A DNA stretch of 64,000 nucleotides from assembly GCF_025854275.1 (NCBI RefSeq), contig NZ_CP107567.1, positions 2,046,001-2,110,000 on the forward strand, given 5' to 3'. Below are positions 40,342 through 50,570 of the stretch, one piece after another (the first letter of the stretch is position 1; every line of letters starts with the position of its first letter). The notes under the pieces were generated by a model that saw only the letters and a list, made by a program, of their open reading frames with translations, made no database searches and had not been told where the DNA came from. Both the position numbers and the translations under genes were made by a program. The stretch is from Streptomyces peucetius (GTDB lineage Bacteria > Actinomycetota > Actinomycetes > Streptomycetales > Streptomycetaceae).

Positions 40342-41538
40342 GTGCTCATACGCCTTCGCCTTCCTGTTCTCGCCGCGGTGGCGGCAACGCTGCTCCCGCT
40401 CACCGCCTGCTCCGCCGACGGCCCCCATCCGGTGTTCGCCGAGCCGCTCGCCGGTCAGCCCCGAGCGGCCGCGCAAGTGACCCGGGACGAGGGCAGCGTG
40501 AGCTTCACGCAGACCATGACGTACGGCAGTGAACGGGGCGACGTCGTCCAGACGACGACCGGACGTCTCGACTTCACGAACAAACGCGGGACGGCGCAGC
40601 GGAGTTGGCGGGTGCCCAAGGGGACGCCGGCCAGGGTGAAGGACGTCCTGCTCGGCCCCGCCCCGCTGCACGGACCGGCACGCATCGAAGCGGGGCTCGC
40701 GGTCGACGCACAGTACGTCCACTACCGGCCCGGGACGGCGCGCTACTGGCTTCGCTACGGGGGGAACCCCGGCGATCCGCTGGACGGAGCCGACGAGATC
40801 CTCTCCCTCCGCGGCCGGGCGGCGGCGATCGGCGGCACTCTGCTGGAGGTCACGGGCGGCGCGCGTGCCACCGCCCAGCGGCACACTCCCGAGGGCGGCC
40901 GGAGCTACCGGACCGAGGCCGCCCTGTCCGACGCCTGGCACCTGTTCCCCGCCGGCGTCAGGGCCGAGATGACGCAGGCCTGGCCGGCGTCCGACGCCGG
41001 GACCACACCCGTCCGGATGACGCTGACGGTTGACGCGCGGGGCCGGATCACCGGCGCCGACGCCGACCTGTCGGCCCTGGTCGGCCGCAAGGAAGAGGCG
41101 TTCTCCGGACTGACCGGACTGCGGGTCCGGCTCGCCCTCACCGGACATGGCTTCTCGGAACCCGCCATGCCCGGCCCCTCGGAGACTGTGCTGAACCCGG
41201 CCGAAGACGTCGTCAGCCTCCACTCCACCGGTGTCGCCCCCGGGGGCTGCGTCGACTTCGACGCCGGTGCCCACATGACCGGTCTGGTCGTACGGGTCGA
41301 CTGCGAGCACCCGCACGACGCGCGGGTCTACGCCCGCGAACCCATCGGCAATCTCGCCTACGCGCCCGAGGCGGACTCCGACGACATGGCCTCCGACCGG
41401 TGCGAACAGGCATACCTCGCGGCTCCGGACCGGTGGACCGACGACGCCGTGGACGACGGGCTCTGGGCCCTGTATGCGGGCGAGGAGGACTGGGGGCTGC
41501 CCGGGGCTTCGCTCACTTGCTACGTCCTCTCCCGTTGA
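40342..41538 (+). CDS. Lipoprotein with C-terminal septum-formation-like domain
   Basis: A 398-residue exported protein. The signal peptide ends in lipobox LTAC (Cys at about residue 23). The middle region (about residues 40-270) looks like an LppX/LolA-type beta domain seen in actinobacterial lipoproteins (VTRDEGSVSFTQTMTYGS ... VRMTLTVDARGRITGAD). The last 115 residues (GGCVDFDAGAHMTGLVVRVDC-EHPHDARVYA ... CEQAYL ... LTCYVL) carry the cysteine pattern and PHDAxVYA motif of the septum-formation family. The combination suggests a cell-surface protein bridging lipid-binding and a disulfide-stabilised module; no function is known to me. It starts at GTG 40342. Confidence 0.78.
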   Translation: MLIRLRLPVLAAVAATLLPLTACSADGPHPVFAEPLAGQPRAAAQVTRDEGSVSFTQTMTYGSERGDVVQTTTGRLDFTNKRGTAQRSWRVPKGTPARVKDVLLGPAPLHGPARIEAGLAVDAQYVHYRPGTARYWLRYGGNPGDPLDGADEILSLRGRAAAIGGTLLEVTGGARATAQRHTPEGGRSYRTEAALSDAWHLFPAGVRAEMTQAWPASDAGTTPVRMTLTVDARGRITGADADLSALVGRKEEAFSGLTGLRVRLALTGHGFSEPAMPGPSETVLNPAEDVVSLHSTGVAPGGCVDFDAGAHMTGLVVRVDCEHPHDARVYAREPIGNLAYAPEADSDDMASDRCEQAYLAAPDRWTDDAVDDGLWALYAGEEDWGLPGASLTCYVLSR

Positions 41539-41680
41539 CCCCGCCGGTGTGAGCCGCGCACGGGCGAATCACCGCCGCCGTGAGTCTCACCCAGGGCCGC
41601 GCGTAGGCTCTTGTCCCGTGTGAGGTGTCGATCCGCCTCGCCGGACCTTCAGAACTCAACGGAAGCGAGATTTCACCACC

Positions 41681-43192
41681 GTGACTGCTCTCACTCTCAG
41701 CACTGCAGGCGCTGCGACGCTGCGCGCCGACGCCCTCGTCGTCGGCGTGGCGAAGGGCGCCAAGGGCCCGGTCGTCGCGCCGGGCGCCGAGGCCGTGGAC
41801 AAGGCGTTCGACGGCAAGCTCGCCTCCGTTCTGGAGACCCTCGGCGCCGGCGGTGGCGAGGGCGAGATCACCAAGCTCCCGGCGCCCTCGGGCATCAAGG
41901 CCGCAGTCGTTCTCGCCGTCGGTCTCGGCTCCGCGCCCGGCGACGACGAGTCGTACGGCACCGAGGCGCTGCGCCGTGCGGCCGGTGCCGCGGCGCGCGC
42001 GCTGGCCGGATCGAAGAAGGCCGCCTTCGCGCTGCCCATAGAGTCCGTCGAGGACGCGGAGGCCATCGCCGAGGGCGCGCTGCTCGGCGCGTACGCCTTC
42101 ACCGCGTACCAGGAGAACGGCAACGGCTCCAAGAAGCCGCTGGGCGAGGTCGCCCTGCTCGGCGCCAAGCCCCGGGACAAGGCGTTCAAGGCCGGCGCGG
42201 AGCGCGCCGTCGCGCTCGCCGAGGAGATCAACCGCGCGCGCGACCTGGTCAACACCCCGCCGAACGACCTCACCCCCGAGGCCTTCGCCGCCGTGGCCAC
42301 CGCCGCCGGCAAGGAGCACGGTGTCAAGGTGCAGGTGCTCGACGAGAAGGCGCTCGCCAAGGGCGGCTTCGGCGGCATCCTCGGCGTCGGCCAGGGCTCG
42401 AACAACCCGCCGCGTCTGGTGAAGCTCTCCTACACCCACTCCAAGGGCGCCAAGACCCTCGCACTGGTCGGCAAGGGCATCACGTACGACTCCGGCGGCA
42501 TCTCCCTGAAGCCGGCCGGCCACAACGAGACGATGAAGTGCGACATGAGCGGTGCTGCCGCCGTGTTCGCCGCCGTCGTCGCCGCCGCCCGTCTCGGCCT
42601 CGCGGTCAACGTCACCGGCTGGCTGGCGCTCGCCGAGAACATGCCGTCCGGCACGGCCACCCGCCCGGGTGACGTGCTGCGCATGTACAGCGGCAAGACG
42701 GTCGAGGTGCTCAACACGGACGCCGAGGGCCGCCTCGTGCTCGCGGACGCGCTGACGAAGGCGTCGGAGGACAACCCGGACGCGATCGTCGACGTGGCGA
42801 CGCTCACCGGCGCGATGGTGCTGGCGCTCGGCAACCGTACGTTCGGCATCATGGCGAACGACGACGCCTTCCGTGCCTCGATCCACGAGATCGCCGAGGA
42901 GGTCGGCGAGGCCTCCTGGCCGATGCCGCTCCCCGCAGATCTGCGCAAGGGCATGGAGTCGCCGACCGCCGACATCGCGAACATGGGTGAGCGGATGGGC
43001 GGCGGCCTGGTGGCCGGCCTGTTCCTGAAGGAGTTCGTCGGCGAGGGCATCACCTGGGCGCACCTCGACATCGCCGGCCCCGCGTTCCACGAGGGTGCGC
43101 CGTTCGGCTACACGCCGAAGGGCGGCACGGGCGCGTCGATCCGCACGCTGGTGAAGCTGGCGGAGCGGACGGCCGCCGGCGACCTGGGCTAG
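41681..43192 (+). CDS. pepA: Leucyl aminopeptidase (M17)
   Basis: A 503-residue cytosolic dimetal aminopeptidase. The N-terminal macro-like domain (residues 1-165) precedes the catalytic domain with VGKGITYDSGGISLKPA, MKCDMSGAAAV and the family signature NTDAEGRLVL at residues 345-354, plus TLTGAMVLALG. It removes N-terminal residues from peptides; some relatives also bind DNA, but nothing here shows that. The GTG start at 41681 begins MTALTLSTAG. The gene is followed by a dispersed hairpin-forming repeat that may end transcription before lpdA. Confidence 0.96.
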   Translation: MTALTLSTAGAATLRADALVVGVAKGAKGPVVAPGAEAVDKAFDGKLASVLETLGAGGGEGEITKLPAPSGIKAAVVLAVGLGSAPGDDESYGTEALRRAAGAAARALAGSKKAAFALPIESVEDAEAIAEGALLGAYAFTAYQENGNGSKKPLGEVALLGAKPRDKAFKAGAERAVALAEEINRARDLVNTPPNDLTPEAFAAVATAAGKEHGVKVQVLDEKALAKGGFGGILGVGQGSNNPPRLVKLSYTHSKGAKTLALVGKGITYDSGGISLKPAGHNETMKCDMSGAAAVFAAVVAAARLGLAVNVTGWLALAENMPSGTATRPGDVLRMYSGKTVEVLNTDAEGRLVLADALTKASEDNPDAIVDVATLTGAMVLALGNRTFGIMANDDAFRASIHEIAEEVGEASWPMPLPADLRKGMESPTADIANMGERMGGGLVAGLFLKEFVGEGITWAHLDIAGPAFHEGAPFGYTPKGGTGASIRTLVKLAERTAAGDLG

Positions 43193-43521
43193 CACCTGCG
43201 GCGGGCGGTTCTCCACCCCGCCCCTTTCCGCGCTTCGCGCGGTGTCCTCAATCGCCGGACGGGCTCCTTGGAACCCCGCCGGCGATTGAGGCGCGCAGCG
43301 GCCTCCGTACCCCCCGGTAACCGCAAAACGCGCTCAAGGTCACCATCTCAAGCTACGGCCCCGCGTCCCGCCTCCCGTCAACAAGTGCGAAGATGGGTTC
43401 CCGGCAGGACAGGGCCCCCACCACAGGGCCGAAGAATCAGCGGCCGAACACCAGCCGACCGGCCGGTCAGCTCCCGAGACGGGGGGTCCGGCGAACGGCG
43501 CACATGCATGGAGGACGTGAC
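43193..43521 (+). other. 329-bp intergenic region with repeat and lpdA promoter region
   Basis: The first 100 bp hold the dispersed repeat and its hairpin. The remaining 200 bp should contain the lpdA promoter; CGAAGAT near 43388 is the only -10-like sequence I noticed and I do not assign it. No coding sequence is supported. Confidence 0.6.
43231..43291. repeat. Dispersed repeat, CGCTTCGCGCGGTG type, copy 3, with hairpin
   Basis: CGCTTCGCGCGGTGTCCTCA then ATCGCCGGACGGGCT (to 43265). CCTCAATCGCCGG (43246-43258) pairs perfectly with CCGGCGATTGAGG (43279-43291), giving a 13-bp stem with a 20-nt loop. It lies 38 bp after the pepA stop and may act as its terminator. Confidence 0.75.
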
Positions 43522-44910
43522 GTGGCGAACGACGCCAGCACCGTTTTCGACCTAGTGATCCTCGGCGGTGGTAGCGGCGGTTACGCTGCGGCGCTGCGCG
43601 GAGCTCAGCTGGGCCTGGACGTCGCACTGATCGAGAAGAACAAGCTGGGCGGCACCTGCCTGCACAACGGTTGCATCCCCACGAAGGCTCTGCTGCACGC
43701 CGGCGAAATCGCGGACCAGGCTCGTGAGGCCGACCAGTTCGGTGTCAAGACCTCCTTCGAGGGCATCGACATCGCGGGCGTCCACAAGTACAAGGACGAG
43801 GTCGTCTCGGGCCTCTACAAGGGTCTGCAGGGTCTGGTCGCCTCCCGCAAGGTGACCTACATCGAGGGTGAGGGCCGGCTGTCCTCCCCGACCTCCGTCG
43901 ACGTGAACGGCCGGCGCGTGCAGGGCCGCCACGTCCTCCTGGCGACCGGTTCCGTACCGAAGTCGCTGCCGGGCCTGGAGATCGACGGCAACCGCATCAT
44001 CTCCTCGGACCACGCTCTGACGCTGGACCGCGTCCCGCAGTCGGCGATCATCCTGGGCGGCGGCGTCATCGGCGTCGAGTTCGCCTCCGCGTGGAAGTCC
44101 TTCGGCACCGAGGTCACCATCGTCGAGGGCCTCAAGCACCTCGTCCCGGTCGAGGACGAGAACAGCTCGAAGCTGCTCGAGCGCGCGTTCCGCAAGCGCG
44201 GCATCAAGTTCAACCTGGGCACCTTCTTCGAAAAGGCGGAGTACACCCAGGACGGCGTGCGCGTCACCCTCGCCGACGGCAAGACCTTCGAGGCCGAGGT
44301 CCTCCTGGTCGCCATCGGCCGCGGCCCGGTCTCCCAGGGCCTCGGCTACGAGGAGCAGGGCGTCGCGATGGACCGCGGCTACGTCCTGGTCGACGAGTAC
44401 ATGCAGACCAACGTGCCCACCGTCTCCGCCGTCGGTGACCTGGTCCCGACCCTCCAGCTCGCGCACGTCGGCTTCGCCGAGGGCATCCTGGTGGCGGAGC
44501 GGCTGGCCGGTCTGAAGACCGTCCCGATCGACTACGACGGTGTGCCGAAGGTGACGTACTGCCACCCCGAGGTCGCCTCCGTCGGCATCACCGAGGCCAA
44601 GGCCAAGGAGATCTACGGTGCGGACAAGGTCGTCGCCCTGAAGTACAACCTCGCGGGCAACGGCAAGAGCAAGATCCTGAAGACCGCGGGCGAGATCAAG
44701 CTCGTCCAGGTCAAGGACGGCGCCGTGGTCGGTGTCCACATGGTCGGTGACCGTATGGGCGAGCAGGTCGGCGAAGCTCAGCTGATCTACAACTGGGAGG
44801 CTCTGCCGGCCGAGGTCGCGCAGCTCATCCACGCGCACCCGACGCAGAACGAGGCTCTCGGCGAGGCGCACCTGGCGCTGGCCGGGAAGCCGCTGCACTC
44901 CCACGACTAG
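43522..44910 (+). CDS. lpdA: Dihydrolipoyl dehydrogenase (E3)
   Basis: A 462-residue FAD flavoprotein that reoxidises dihydrolipoyl groups of 2-oxoacid dehydrogenase complexes with NAD. The FAD site LGGGSGGYAAAL and the redox disulfide GGTCLHNGC (Cys46/Cys51) are at the N-terminus, a second Rossmann motif GGGVIGVEFAS lies near residue 180, and the C-terminal active-site HAHPTQNE is present. GTG 43522 has GGAGG 7 nt upstream. The E2 gene follows 55 nt downstream on the same strand, so E3 and E2 form an operon. Confidence 0.97.
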   Translation: MANDASTVFDLVILGGGSGGYAAALRGAQLGLDVALIEKNKLGGTCLHNGCIPTKALLHAGEIADQAREADQFGVKTSFEGIDIAGVHKYKDEVVSGLYKGLQGLVASRKVTYIEGEGRLSSPTSVDVNGRRVQGRHVLLATGSVPKSLPGLEIDGNRIISSDHALTLDRVPQSAIILGGGVIGVEFASAWKSFGTEVTIVEGLKHLVPVEDENSSKLLERAFRKRGIKFNLGTFFEKAEYTQDGVRVTLADGKTFEAEVLLVAIGRGPVSQGLGYEEQGVAMDRGYVLVDEYMQTNVPTVSAVGDLVPTLQLAHVGFAEGILVAERLAGLKTVPIDYDGVPKVTYCHPEVASVGITEAKAKEIYGADKVVALKYNLAGNGKSKILKTAGEIKLVQVKDGAVVGVHMVGDRMGEQVGEAQLIYNWEALPAEVAQLIHAHPTQNEALGEAHLALAGKPLHSHD

Positions 44911-44965
44911 TCAGTCACGGGCGCGACAGACCACTTCCGCACATCGTTAAGGAGCAACTGAAACC

Positions 44966-46789
44966 ATGGCGGTTTCCGTAACCCTTCCGGCGCTCGGCGA
45001 GAGCGTCACCGAGGGCACTGTCACCCGCTGGCTGAAGGCCGAGGGAGAGCGCGTCGAGGCCGACGAGCCGCTGCTCGAGGTGTCGACCGACAAGGTCGAC
45101 ACCGAGATCCCCGCCCCCGCAGCCGGCGTGCTGGCCTCCATCAAGGTCGCCGAGGACGAGACCGTGGAGGTCGGCGCCGAGCTGGCCGTCATCGACGACG
45201 GCTCCGGCACCCCGGCCTCGGCTCCGGCGCCGGCCGCCGCCGAGGCTCCCGCCGAGGCCCCCGCCCCGGCTCCGGCCGCACCGGCCCAGGAGGCGCCGCA
45301 GGCCGCGCCGTCCACCGAGGCCGCTGCCCCGGCTCCGGCCCCGACCGCGGAGGCCGCCTCCGGCGGTGGCTCCGCAGAGGGTACCGACGTCGTCCTTCCG
45401 GCGCTCGGCGAGAGCGTCACCGAGGGCACCGTCACCCGCTGGCTGAAGGAGGTCGGCGAGGAGGTCGCGGAGGACGAGCCCCTGCTCGAGGTCTCCACGG
45501 ACAAGGTCGACACCGAGATCCCCGCCCCCGCCGCCGGCGTGCTGCTGGAGATCGTGGTCGGCGAGGACGAGACGGCGGAGGTCGGCGCGAAGCTGGCCGT
45601 CATCGGTGCGAAGGGTGCGGCCCCGGCCGCTGCCCCCGCCCCGGCCGTGCCTGCCCCGGCCGCCGCTCCGGCGCCCGCCGCCCAGGCACCGGCGCCCGCC
45701 CCGGCTCCGGCTCCGGCTGCCGCACCGGCCCCCGCTCCGGCGGCTCCGGCCCCGGCGCCCGCCGCCCAGGCACCGGCTCCGGCTCCGGCTGCCGCACCGG
45801 CCCCCGCTCCGGCCCCGTCGGCTCCCGCCGCGCCCGCCGCCCCGGCCCCGGTCGAGGCGAGCGACGCGTACGTGACCCCGCTGGTCCGCAAGCTCGCCGC
45901 CGAGAACGGCGTCGACCTCGGGTCGGTCAAGGGCACCGGCGTCGGTGGCCGTATCCGCAAGCAGGACGTCATCGCCGCCGCGGAGGCCGCCAAGGCCGCC
46001 GCTCCGGCTCCCGCCGCCGCTGCCGCCCCGGCCGCCGCGCAGGCACCGAAGCTTGAGGTGTCCCCGCTGCGCGGTCAGACGGTCAAGATGACCCGCATGC
46101 GCAAGGTCATCGGCGACAACATGATGAAGGCGCTGCACGGCCAGGCGCAGCTGACCTCGGTCGTCGAGGTCGACATCACCAAGCTGATGAAGCTGCGCGC
46201 CCGTGCGAAGGACGCGTTCGCGGCCCGTGAGGGCGTCAAGCTCTCCCCGATGCCGTTCTTCGTCAAGGCCGCCGCCCAGGCGCTGAAGGCCCACCCGGTC
46301 GTCAACGCCCGGATCAACGAGGCCGAAGGCACCATCACGTACTTCGACTCGGAGAACATCGGCATCGCCGTGGACTCCGAGAAGGGTCTGATGACGCCGG
46401 TCATCAAGGGCGCGGGCGACCTGAACCTCGCCGGCATCGCCAAGAAGACCGCCGAGCTCGCCGGCGCCGTGCGCGCCAGCAAGATCACGCCGGACGACCT
46501 CGCCGGTGCGACCTTCACCATCAGCAACACCGGCTCGCGCGGTGCGCTGTTCGACACGATCATCGTGCCGCCGAACCAGGTCGCCATCCTGGGCATCGGT
46601 GCCACGGTCCGCCGCCCGGTGGTCGTCAACCACCCGGACCTCGGCGAGACGATCGCGATCCGCGACATGACGTACGTCGCGCTCTCCTACGACCACCGTC
46701 TGGTGGACGGCGCGGACGCCGCCCGCTACCTGACGACGGTCAAGGCGATCTTGGAGGCGGGCGAGTTCGAGGTCGAGCTCGGCCTCTGA
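44966..46789 (+). CDS. sucB: Dihydrolipoamide acyltransferase (E2) with two lipoyl domains
   Basis: A 607-residue E2. Two lipoyl domains, each with the lipoylated lysine in TDKVDTE (Lys43 and Lys180), are joined by long Ala/Pro-rich swinging linkers (about residues 80-135 and 215-298). An E3-binding domain ([17 protein letters not shown]) follows, then the catalytic domain with SYDHRLVDG (His577). Annotation as succinyltransferase (2-oxoglutarate complex) is customary. However, aceE lies 1.1 kb downstream, and in actinobacteria one E2 can serve both AceE and the 2-oxoglutarate E1, so pyruvate dehydrogenase function is equally possible. AAGGAG lies 10 nt before the ATG. Confidence 0.95.
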   Translation: MAVSVTLPALGESVTEGTVTRWLKAEGERVEADEPLLEVSTDKVDTEIPAPAAGVLASIKVAEDETVEVGAELAVIDDGSGTPASAPAPAAAEAPAEAPAPAPAAPAQEAPQAAPSTEAAAPAPAPTAEAASGGGSAEGTDVVLPALGESVTEGTVTRWLKEVGEEVAEDEPLLEVSTDKVDTEIPAPAAGVLLEIVVGEDETAEVGAKLAVIGAKGAAPAAAPAPAVPAPAAAPAPAAQAPAPAPAPAPAAAPAPAPAAPAPAPAAQAPAPAPAAAPAPAPAPSAPAAPAAPAPVEASDAYVTPLVRKLAAENGVDLGSVKGTGVGGRIRKQDVIAAAEAAKAAAPAPAAAAAPAAAQAPKLEVSPLRGQTVKMTRMRKVIGDNMMKALHGQAQLTSVVEVDITKLMKLRARAKDAFAAREGVKLSPMPFFVKAAAQALKAHPVVNARINEAEGTITYFDSENIGIAVDSEKGLMTPVIKGAGDLNLAGIAKKTAELAGAVRASKITPDDLAGATFTISNTGSRGALFDTIIVPPNQVAILGIGATVRRPVVVNHPDLGETIAIRDMTYVALSYDHRLVDGADAARYLTTVKAILEAGEFEVELGL

Positions 46790-46817
46790 ACCACGCGGCT
46801 GTAACCAGCCTCACCTG

Positions 46818-46857
46818 CTGCGCCCCCGCTCGGGAGTACATCCCGGCGGGGGCGCAG
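46818..46857 (+). terminator. E2-gene terminator hairpin
   Basis: CTGCGCCCCCGC (46818-46829) pairs with GCGGGGGCGCAG (46846-46857) around a 16-nt loop that itself contains CGGGA/TCCCG. It lies 28 bp after the E2 stop and before the GntR gene. Confidence 0.8.
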
Positions 46858-46905
46858 CCGTATTGTCTAAGGGCCACAGGTCGACGCGGCTTTAAGGAGC
46901 GCTCC

Positions 46906-47532
46906 ATGACCATCCCCGTCGTCCACTCGCTGCGCGATCAGATCCGCGAGCACATCGTGGAGGGGATCGTCAGCGGTCGCTGGAAGCCCGGGGAACGCAT
47001 CGTCGAGCGCCGTATCGCCACCGAACTCGAGGTCTCCCAGACCCCGGTGCGCGAGGCGCTGCGCGAGCTGGAGTCGCTGCGGCTGATCGAGTCGGCGCCC
47101 AACAAGGGCGTACGGGTACGGAATCTGACGGCCGCGGACCTGGAGGAGAGCTACCCGGTCCGGGCCGGCCTGGAGCAGATCGCGGCGGAACTCGCGGCGG
47201 GCCGCCTGGCGGCGGACTGCTCGGCCCTCGAACCGCACGTGGCGGCGCTCTACGAGGCGGACGCGTCCGGGGACTCCGCGGGCCAGGTCCGCCACACCGT
47301 GGCCTTCCACCGCGAGTTGGTCCGCGCGGCCGGCAACGGCGTCCTCCTGCACACCTGGGAGGGCCTGGGCATCGAGGTCTTCACGGCGCTGTCGATCCGC
47401 TGGCTGGGTACGGTGCAGAAGTCGTACGCGGAGGAGCACCAGGACCTCGTGGAGGCGTTCCGGCGGCGCGACCCGTCCATCGGCGCCCTGGTGAAGGCCC
47501 ACGTCCTGGGCTGCGCGCCACGCAGCGCTTGA
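46906..47532 (+). CDS. GntR-family regulator (FadR/FCD type)
   Basis: A 208-residue regulator. The winged helix-turn-helix occupies residues 8-75 ([37 protein letters not shown]... split here: [20 protein letters not shown]), followed by an all-helical FCD effector domain (residues 80-205). Its conserved metal/ligand positions include an aspartate-histidine pattern in [15 protein letters not shown] regulators bind palindromes as dimers and respond to carboxylic acids or metals. The ATG has AAGGAG 8 nt upstream. The gene lies directly before aceE, whose promoter carries a perfect 17-bp palindrome, so control of pyruvate dehydrogenase is likely but inferred. Confidence 0.92.
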   Translation: MTIPVVHSLRDQIREHIVEGIVSGRWKPGERIVERRIATELEVSQTPVREALRELESLRLIESAPNKGVRVRNLTAADLEESYPVRAGLEQIAAELAAGRLAADCSALEPHVAALYEADASGDSAGQVRHTVAFHRELVRAAGNGVLLHTWEGLGIEVFTALSIRWLGTVQKSYAEEHQDLVEAFRRRDPSIGALVKAHVLGCAPRSA

Positions 47533-47881
47533 GCGCGCGGCATACCGGGTTCACGCCTCCGGGCGTGGCCCGGTCCGTGTTGTGTGGCGTCCGGGTACCG
47601 CTCCGGAGGCCCCGCCCCCGCAACCACCCACCGGCGCAGCCCGCCCGGCCCGGCCCCGCCAGAGGCGCCGGGGCCGGGTGCCGCGCGCCCGGAAAAGGCG
47701 CATTCGTACCGGCACCGCGTGCCCACTTTTGCGGCACCGGATGCCAATTTCTCCCCAGGCTTTGATCGATCATCGATCAGAGACTTACAGTTCGACCAAG
47801 GGCGTACCCCGCCCTTCGCCCTGTCCTGCCAGACACGGCACCCCCCTTCTCCACCCCCCTCCTGTCCGGAAGGCGGCGATC
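47533..47881 (+). other. 349-bp intergenic region upstream of aceE
   Basis: The first 160 bp are GC-rich with no gene or strong hairpin that I can support. The A/T-richer last 140 bp contain the aceE promoter, the palindromic operator and the ribosome binding site. Confidence 0.6.
47762..47791 (+). promoter_or_regulatory. aceE promoter with 17-bp palindromic operator
   Basis: TTGATC (47762-47767) and TACAGT (47786-47791) are 18 bp apart and fit a housekeeping promoter. TGATCGATCATCGATCA (47763-47779) is a perfect palindrome centred on C47771 that covers the -35 box and half of the spacer, a position suited to repression. The adjacent GntR-type regulator is the best candidate ligand. Confidence 0.65.
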
Positions 47882-50551
47882 ATGACCGACCCCGTAGGCA
47901 AGCTTCCGAGTGAGCTCGACCAGCTCCCGGACCGTGACGCCGAGGAAACCGCCGAATGGGCGGCGTCCCTCGACGCCGTCGCGGAGCACGCAGGCCCGCA
48001 CCGCGCCGCGTATCTGATGCGCCGCACGCTCCAGCACGCCGAGAAGGCCGGTGTGGCCCTGCCCCGCCTGCTGGAGACGGACTACGTCAACACCATCCCG
48101 AGCTCCGCCGAGCCCGCCTTCGACGGCGACGAGGCGATGGAGGCCCGGATCACCGCGTGGAACCGCTGGAACGCGGCCGCCATGGTGACCCGCGGCTCGA
48201 AGCACGGCGTCGGCGGCCACATCGCCACGTTCGCCTCGGCGGCCTGGCTGTACGAGACCGGCTTCAACCACTTCTTCCGCGGCAAGGAGGGGGACGGCTC
48301 CGGCGACCAGCTCTACATCCAGGGCCACGCCTCGCCCGGCATCTACGCCCGCGCGTTCCTCGACGGCCGCCTCACCGAGGCGCACCTGGACAACTTCCGC
48401 CAGGAGGCCGGCGGCAACGGCCTCCCGTCGTACCCGCACCCGCGCCGGCTGCCCTGGCTGTGGGAGTTCCCCACGGTCTCCATGGGTCTGGGCCCGCTCT
48501 CCGCGATCTACCAGGCGCGCTTCAACCGCTATCTGCACAACCGCGGGATCAAGGACACCGCCAACTCGCACGTCTGGGCGTTCCTCGGCGACGGCGAGAT
48601 GGACGAGCCCGAGTCGACGGCGGCACTCGCCCTCGCCTCCCGCGAGCAGCTCGACAACCTGACCTTCGTGATCAACTGCAATCTGCAGCGCCTCGACGGC
48701 CCGGTCCGCGCCAACTTCAAGATCGTGCAGGAGCTGGAGGCCCAGTTCCGCGGCGCCGGCTGGAACGTCGTCAAGTCCCTGTGGGGCTCGGCCTGGGACG
48801 AGCTGTTCCAGCTCGACACCACGGGCGCGCTGGTGCGGCGGCTGCGCCAGGTACCGGACGCGCAGTTCCAGACGTACGCGACCCGCGACGTGGCCTACAT
48901 CCGTGAGCACTTCTTCGGCGCCGAGCCGGCGCTGGCCGAGCTGGCCAAGCTGCTCTCCGACGCGAAGATCGCCGAGTGCTTCTACACCTCCCGCGGCGGC
49001 CACGAGGCCCGCAAGGTGTACGCGGCGTACCGCGCGGCGCTCGCCCACAAGGGCGCACCGACCGTGATCCTCGCGCAGACGGTGAAGGGCTACACGCTCG
49101 GCAAGGGCTTCGAGTCCAAGAACGCCAACCACCAGATGAAGAAGCTGACGATCGACGAGTTCAAGGGCATGCGTGACCTGCTCGGGCTCCCGATCGCCGA
49201 CAGCGCCTTCGAAGACGGCGTCGTGCCGTACGGCCACCCGGGTGCCGACTCGCCGGAGGTGCGCTACCTCCAGGAGCGCCGCGCCGCCCTCGGCGGCCCT
49301 GCCCCGGCCCGCCGGATGCACGCCTCCGCGCCTCTGCCGGAGCCGGAGGAGCGCGCGTTCAAGGCCCTGTACAAGGGGTCGGGCAAGCAGGAGATGGCCA
49401 CGACCATGGCGTTCGTCCGCCTGGTCAAGGACCTGATGCGGGACAAGCAGACCGGCAGGCGCTGGGTGCCGATCGTTCCCGACGAGGCCCGTACCTTCGG
49501 TATGGAGTCGCTGTTCCCGTCGGCGGGCATCTACTCGCCGCTGGGCCAGACGTACGAGCCGGTCGACCGCGACCAGCTGATGTACTACAAGGAGGCCAAG
49601 GACGGCCAGATCCTCAACGAGGGGATCACCGAGGCCGGTGCCATGGCCGACTTCATCGCCGCCGCGACGTCGTACGCGACGCACGGCGAGACGATGATCC
49701 CGTTCTACATCTTCTACTCGATGTTCGGCTGGCAGCGGACCGGCGACCAGATGTGGCAGCTCGCCGACCAGCTCGGCAAGGGCTTCATCGTCGGCGCCAC
49801 GGCCGGCCGTACGACGCTGACCGGTGAGGGCCTCCAGCACGCGGACGGCCACTCGCATCTGATCGCGGCCACGAACCCGGCGTCGCTGAACTACGACCCG
49901 GCGTTCGCGTACGAGATCGCGGTGATCGTCAAGGACGGTCTGCGCAGGATGTACGGCCCGGACGCCGAGGACGTCTTCTACTACCTCACGGTCTACAACG
50001 AGCCGAAGGTGCAGCCCGCGATGCCGGAAGGCGTCGAGGAGGGCATCGTCAAGGGCCTCTACCGCTTCAACGAGGGCTCGGCGGGCGCGGACGCGCCGCG
50101 TCTGCAGCTCCTCGCCTCCGGTACGGCCATCCACTGGGCGCTCGAGGCCCAGCGGCTGCTGGCCGCCGACTGGAACGTGGCCGCCGACGTGTGGTCCGCG
50201 ACCTCGTGGGGCGAGCTGCGCCGCGACGCCCTGGAGGCGGACGAGGCCCTGCTCCGCGGTGAGCAGCGCACTCCGTACGTCACCCGGGCGCTGGAGGGCG
50301 CGCCGGGCCCGGTGCTGGCGGTCTCCGACTGGATGCGCCAGGTGCCGGACCAGATCAGCCAGTGGGTGGAGCAGGACTGGTCCTCGCTCGGCACGGACGG
50401 CTTCGGCCTCTCGGACACGCGTGACGCGGCCCGCCGCCACTTCGGTGTCGACGCCCAGTCGATCACGGTCGCGGCGCTGGCCCAGCTCGCCCGCCGCGGC
50501 GAGGTCCCGGCCTCGGCCGTGAAGGAGGCGCGCGAGCGCTACGGCCTGTAG
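47882..50551 (+). CDS. aceE: Pyruvate dehydrogenase E1, homodimeric type
   Basis: An 889-residue thiamine-diphosphate enzyme that decarboxylates pyruvate and acetylates the lipoyl groups of E2. Visible are the N-terminal signature [26 protein letters not shown], the TPP/Mg motif [10 protein letters not shown] ... NCNLQRLDG, and the transketolase-type middle domain ([27 protein letters not shown]). The length fits the AceE family of actinobacteria and gammaproteobacteria. ATG 47882 has GGAAGG about 8 nt upstream. It is transcribed separately from lpdA-E2 and ends at a perfect hairpin. Confidence 0.97.
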   Translation: MTDPVGKLPSELDQLPDRDAEETAEWAASLDAVAEHAGPHRAAYLMRRTLQHAEKAGVALPRLLETDYVNTIPSSAEPAFDGDEAMEARITAWNRWNAAAMVTRGSKHGVGGHIATFASAAWLYETGFNHFFRGKEGDGSGDQLYIQGHASPGIYARAFLDGRLTEAHLDNFRQEAGGNGLPSYPHPRRLPWLWEFPTVSMGLGPLSAIYQARFNRYLHNRGIKDTANSHVWAFLGDGEMDEPESTAALALASREQLDNLTFVINCNLQRLDGPVRANFKIVQELEAQFRGAGWNVVKSLWGSAWDELFQLDTTGALVRRLRQVPDAQFQTYATRDVAYIREHFFGAEPALAELAKLLSDAKIAECFYTSRGGHEARKVYAAYRAALAHKGAPTVILAQTVKGYTLGKGFESKNANHQMKKLTIDEFKGMRDLLGLPIADSAFEDGVVPYGHPGADSPEVRYLQERRAALGGPAPARRMHASAPLPEPEERAFKALYKGSGKQEMATTMAFVRLVKDLMRDKQTGRRWVPIVPDEARTFGMESLFPSAGIYSPLGQTYEPVDRDQLMYYKEAKDGQILNEGITEAGAMADFIAAATSYATHGETMIPFYIFYSMFGWQRTGDQMWQLADQLGKGFIVGATAGRTTLTGEGLQHADGHSHLIAATNPASLNYDPAFAYEIAVIVKDGLRRMYGPDAEDVFYYLTVYNEPKVQPAMPEGVEEGIVKGLYRFNEGSAGADAPRLQLLASGTAIHWALEAQRLLAADWNVAADVWSATSWGELRRDALEADEALLRGEQRTPYVTRALEGAPGPVLAVSDWMRQVPDQISQWVEQDWSSLGTDGFGLSDTRDAARRHFGVDAQSITVAALAQLARRGEVPASAVKEARERYGL

Positions 50552-50570
50552 AGACGGCCGGTCGAGACAT

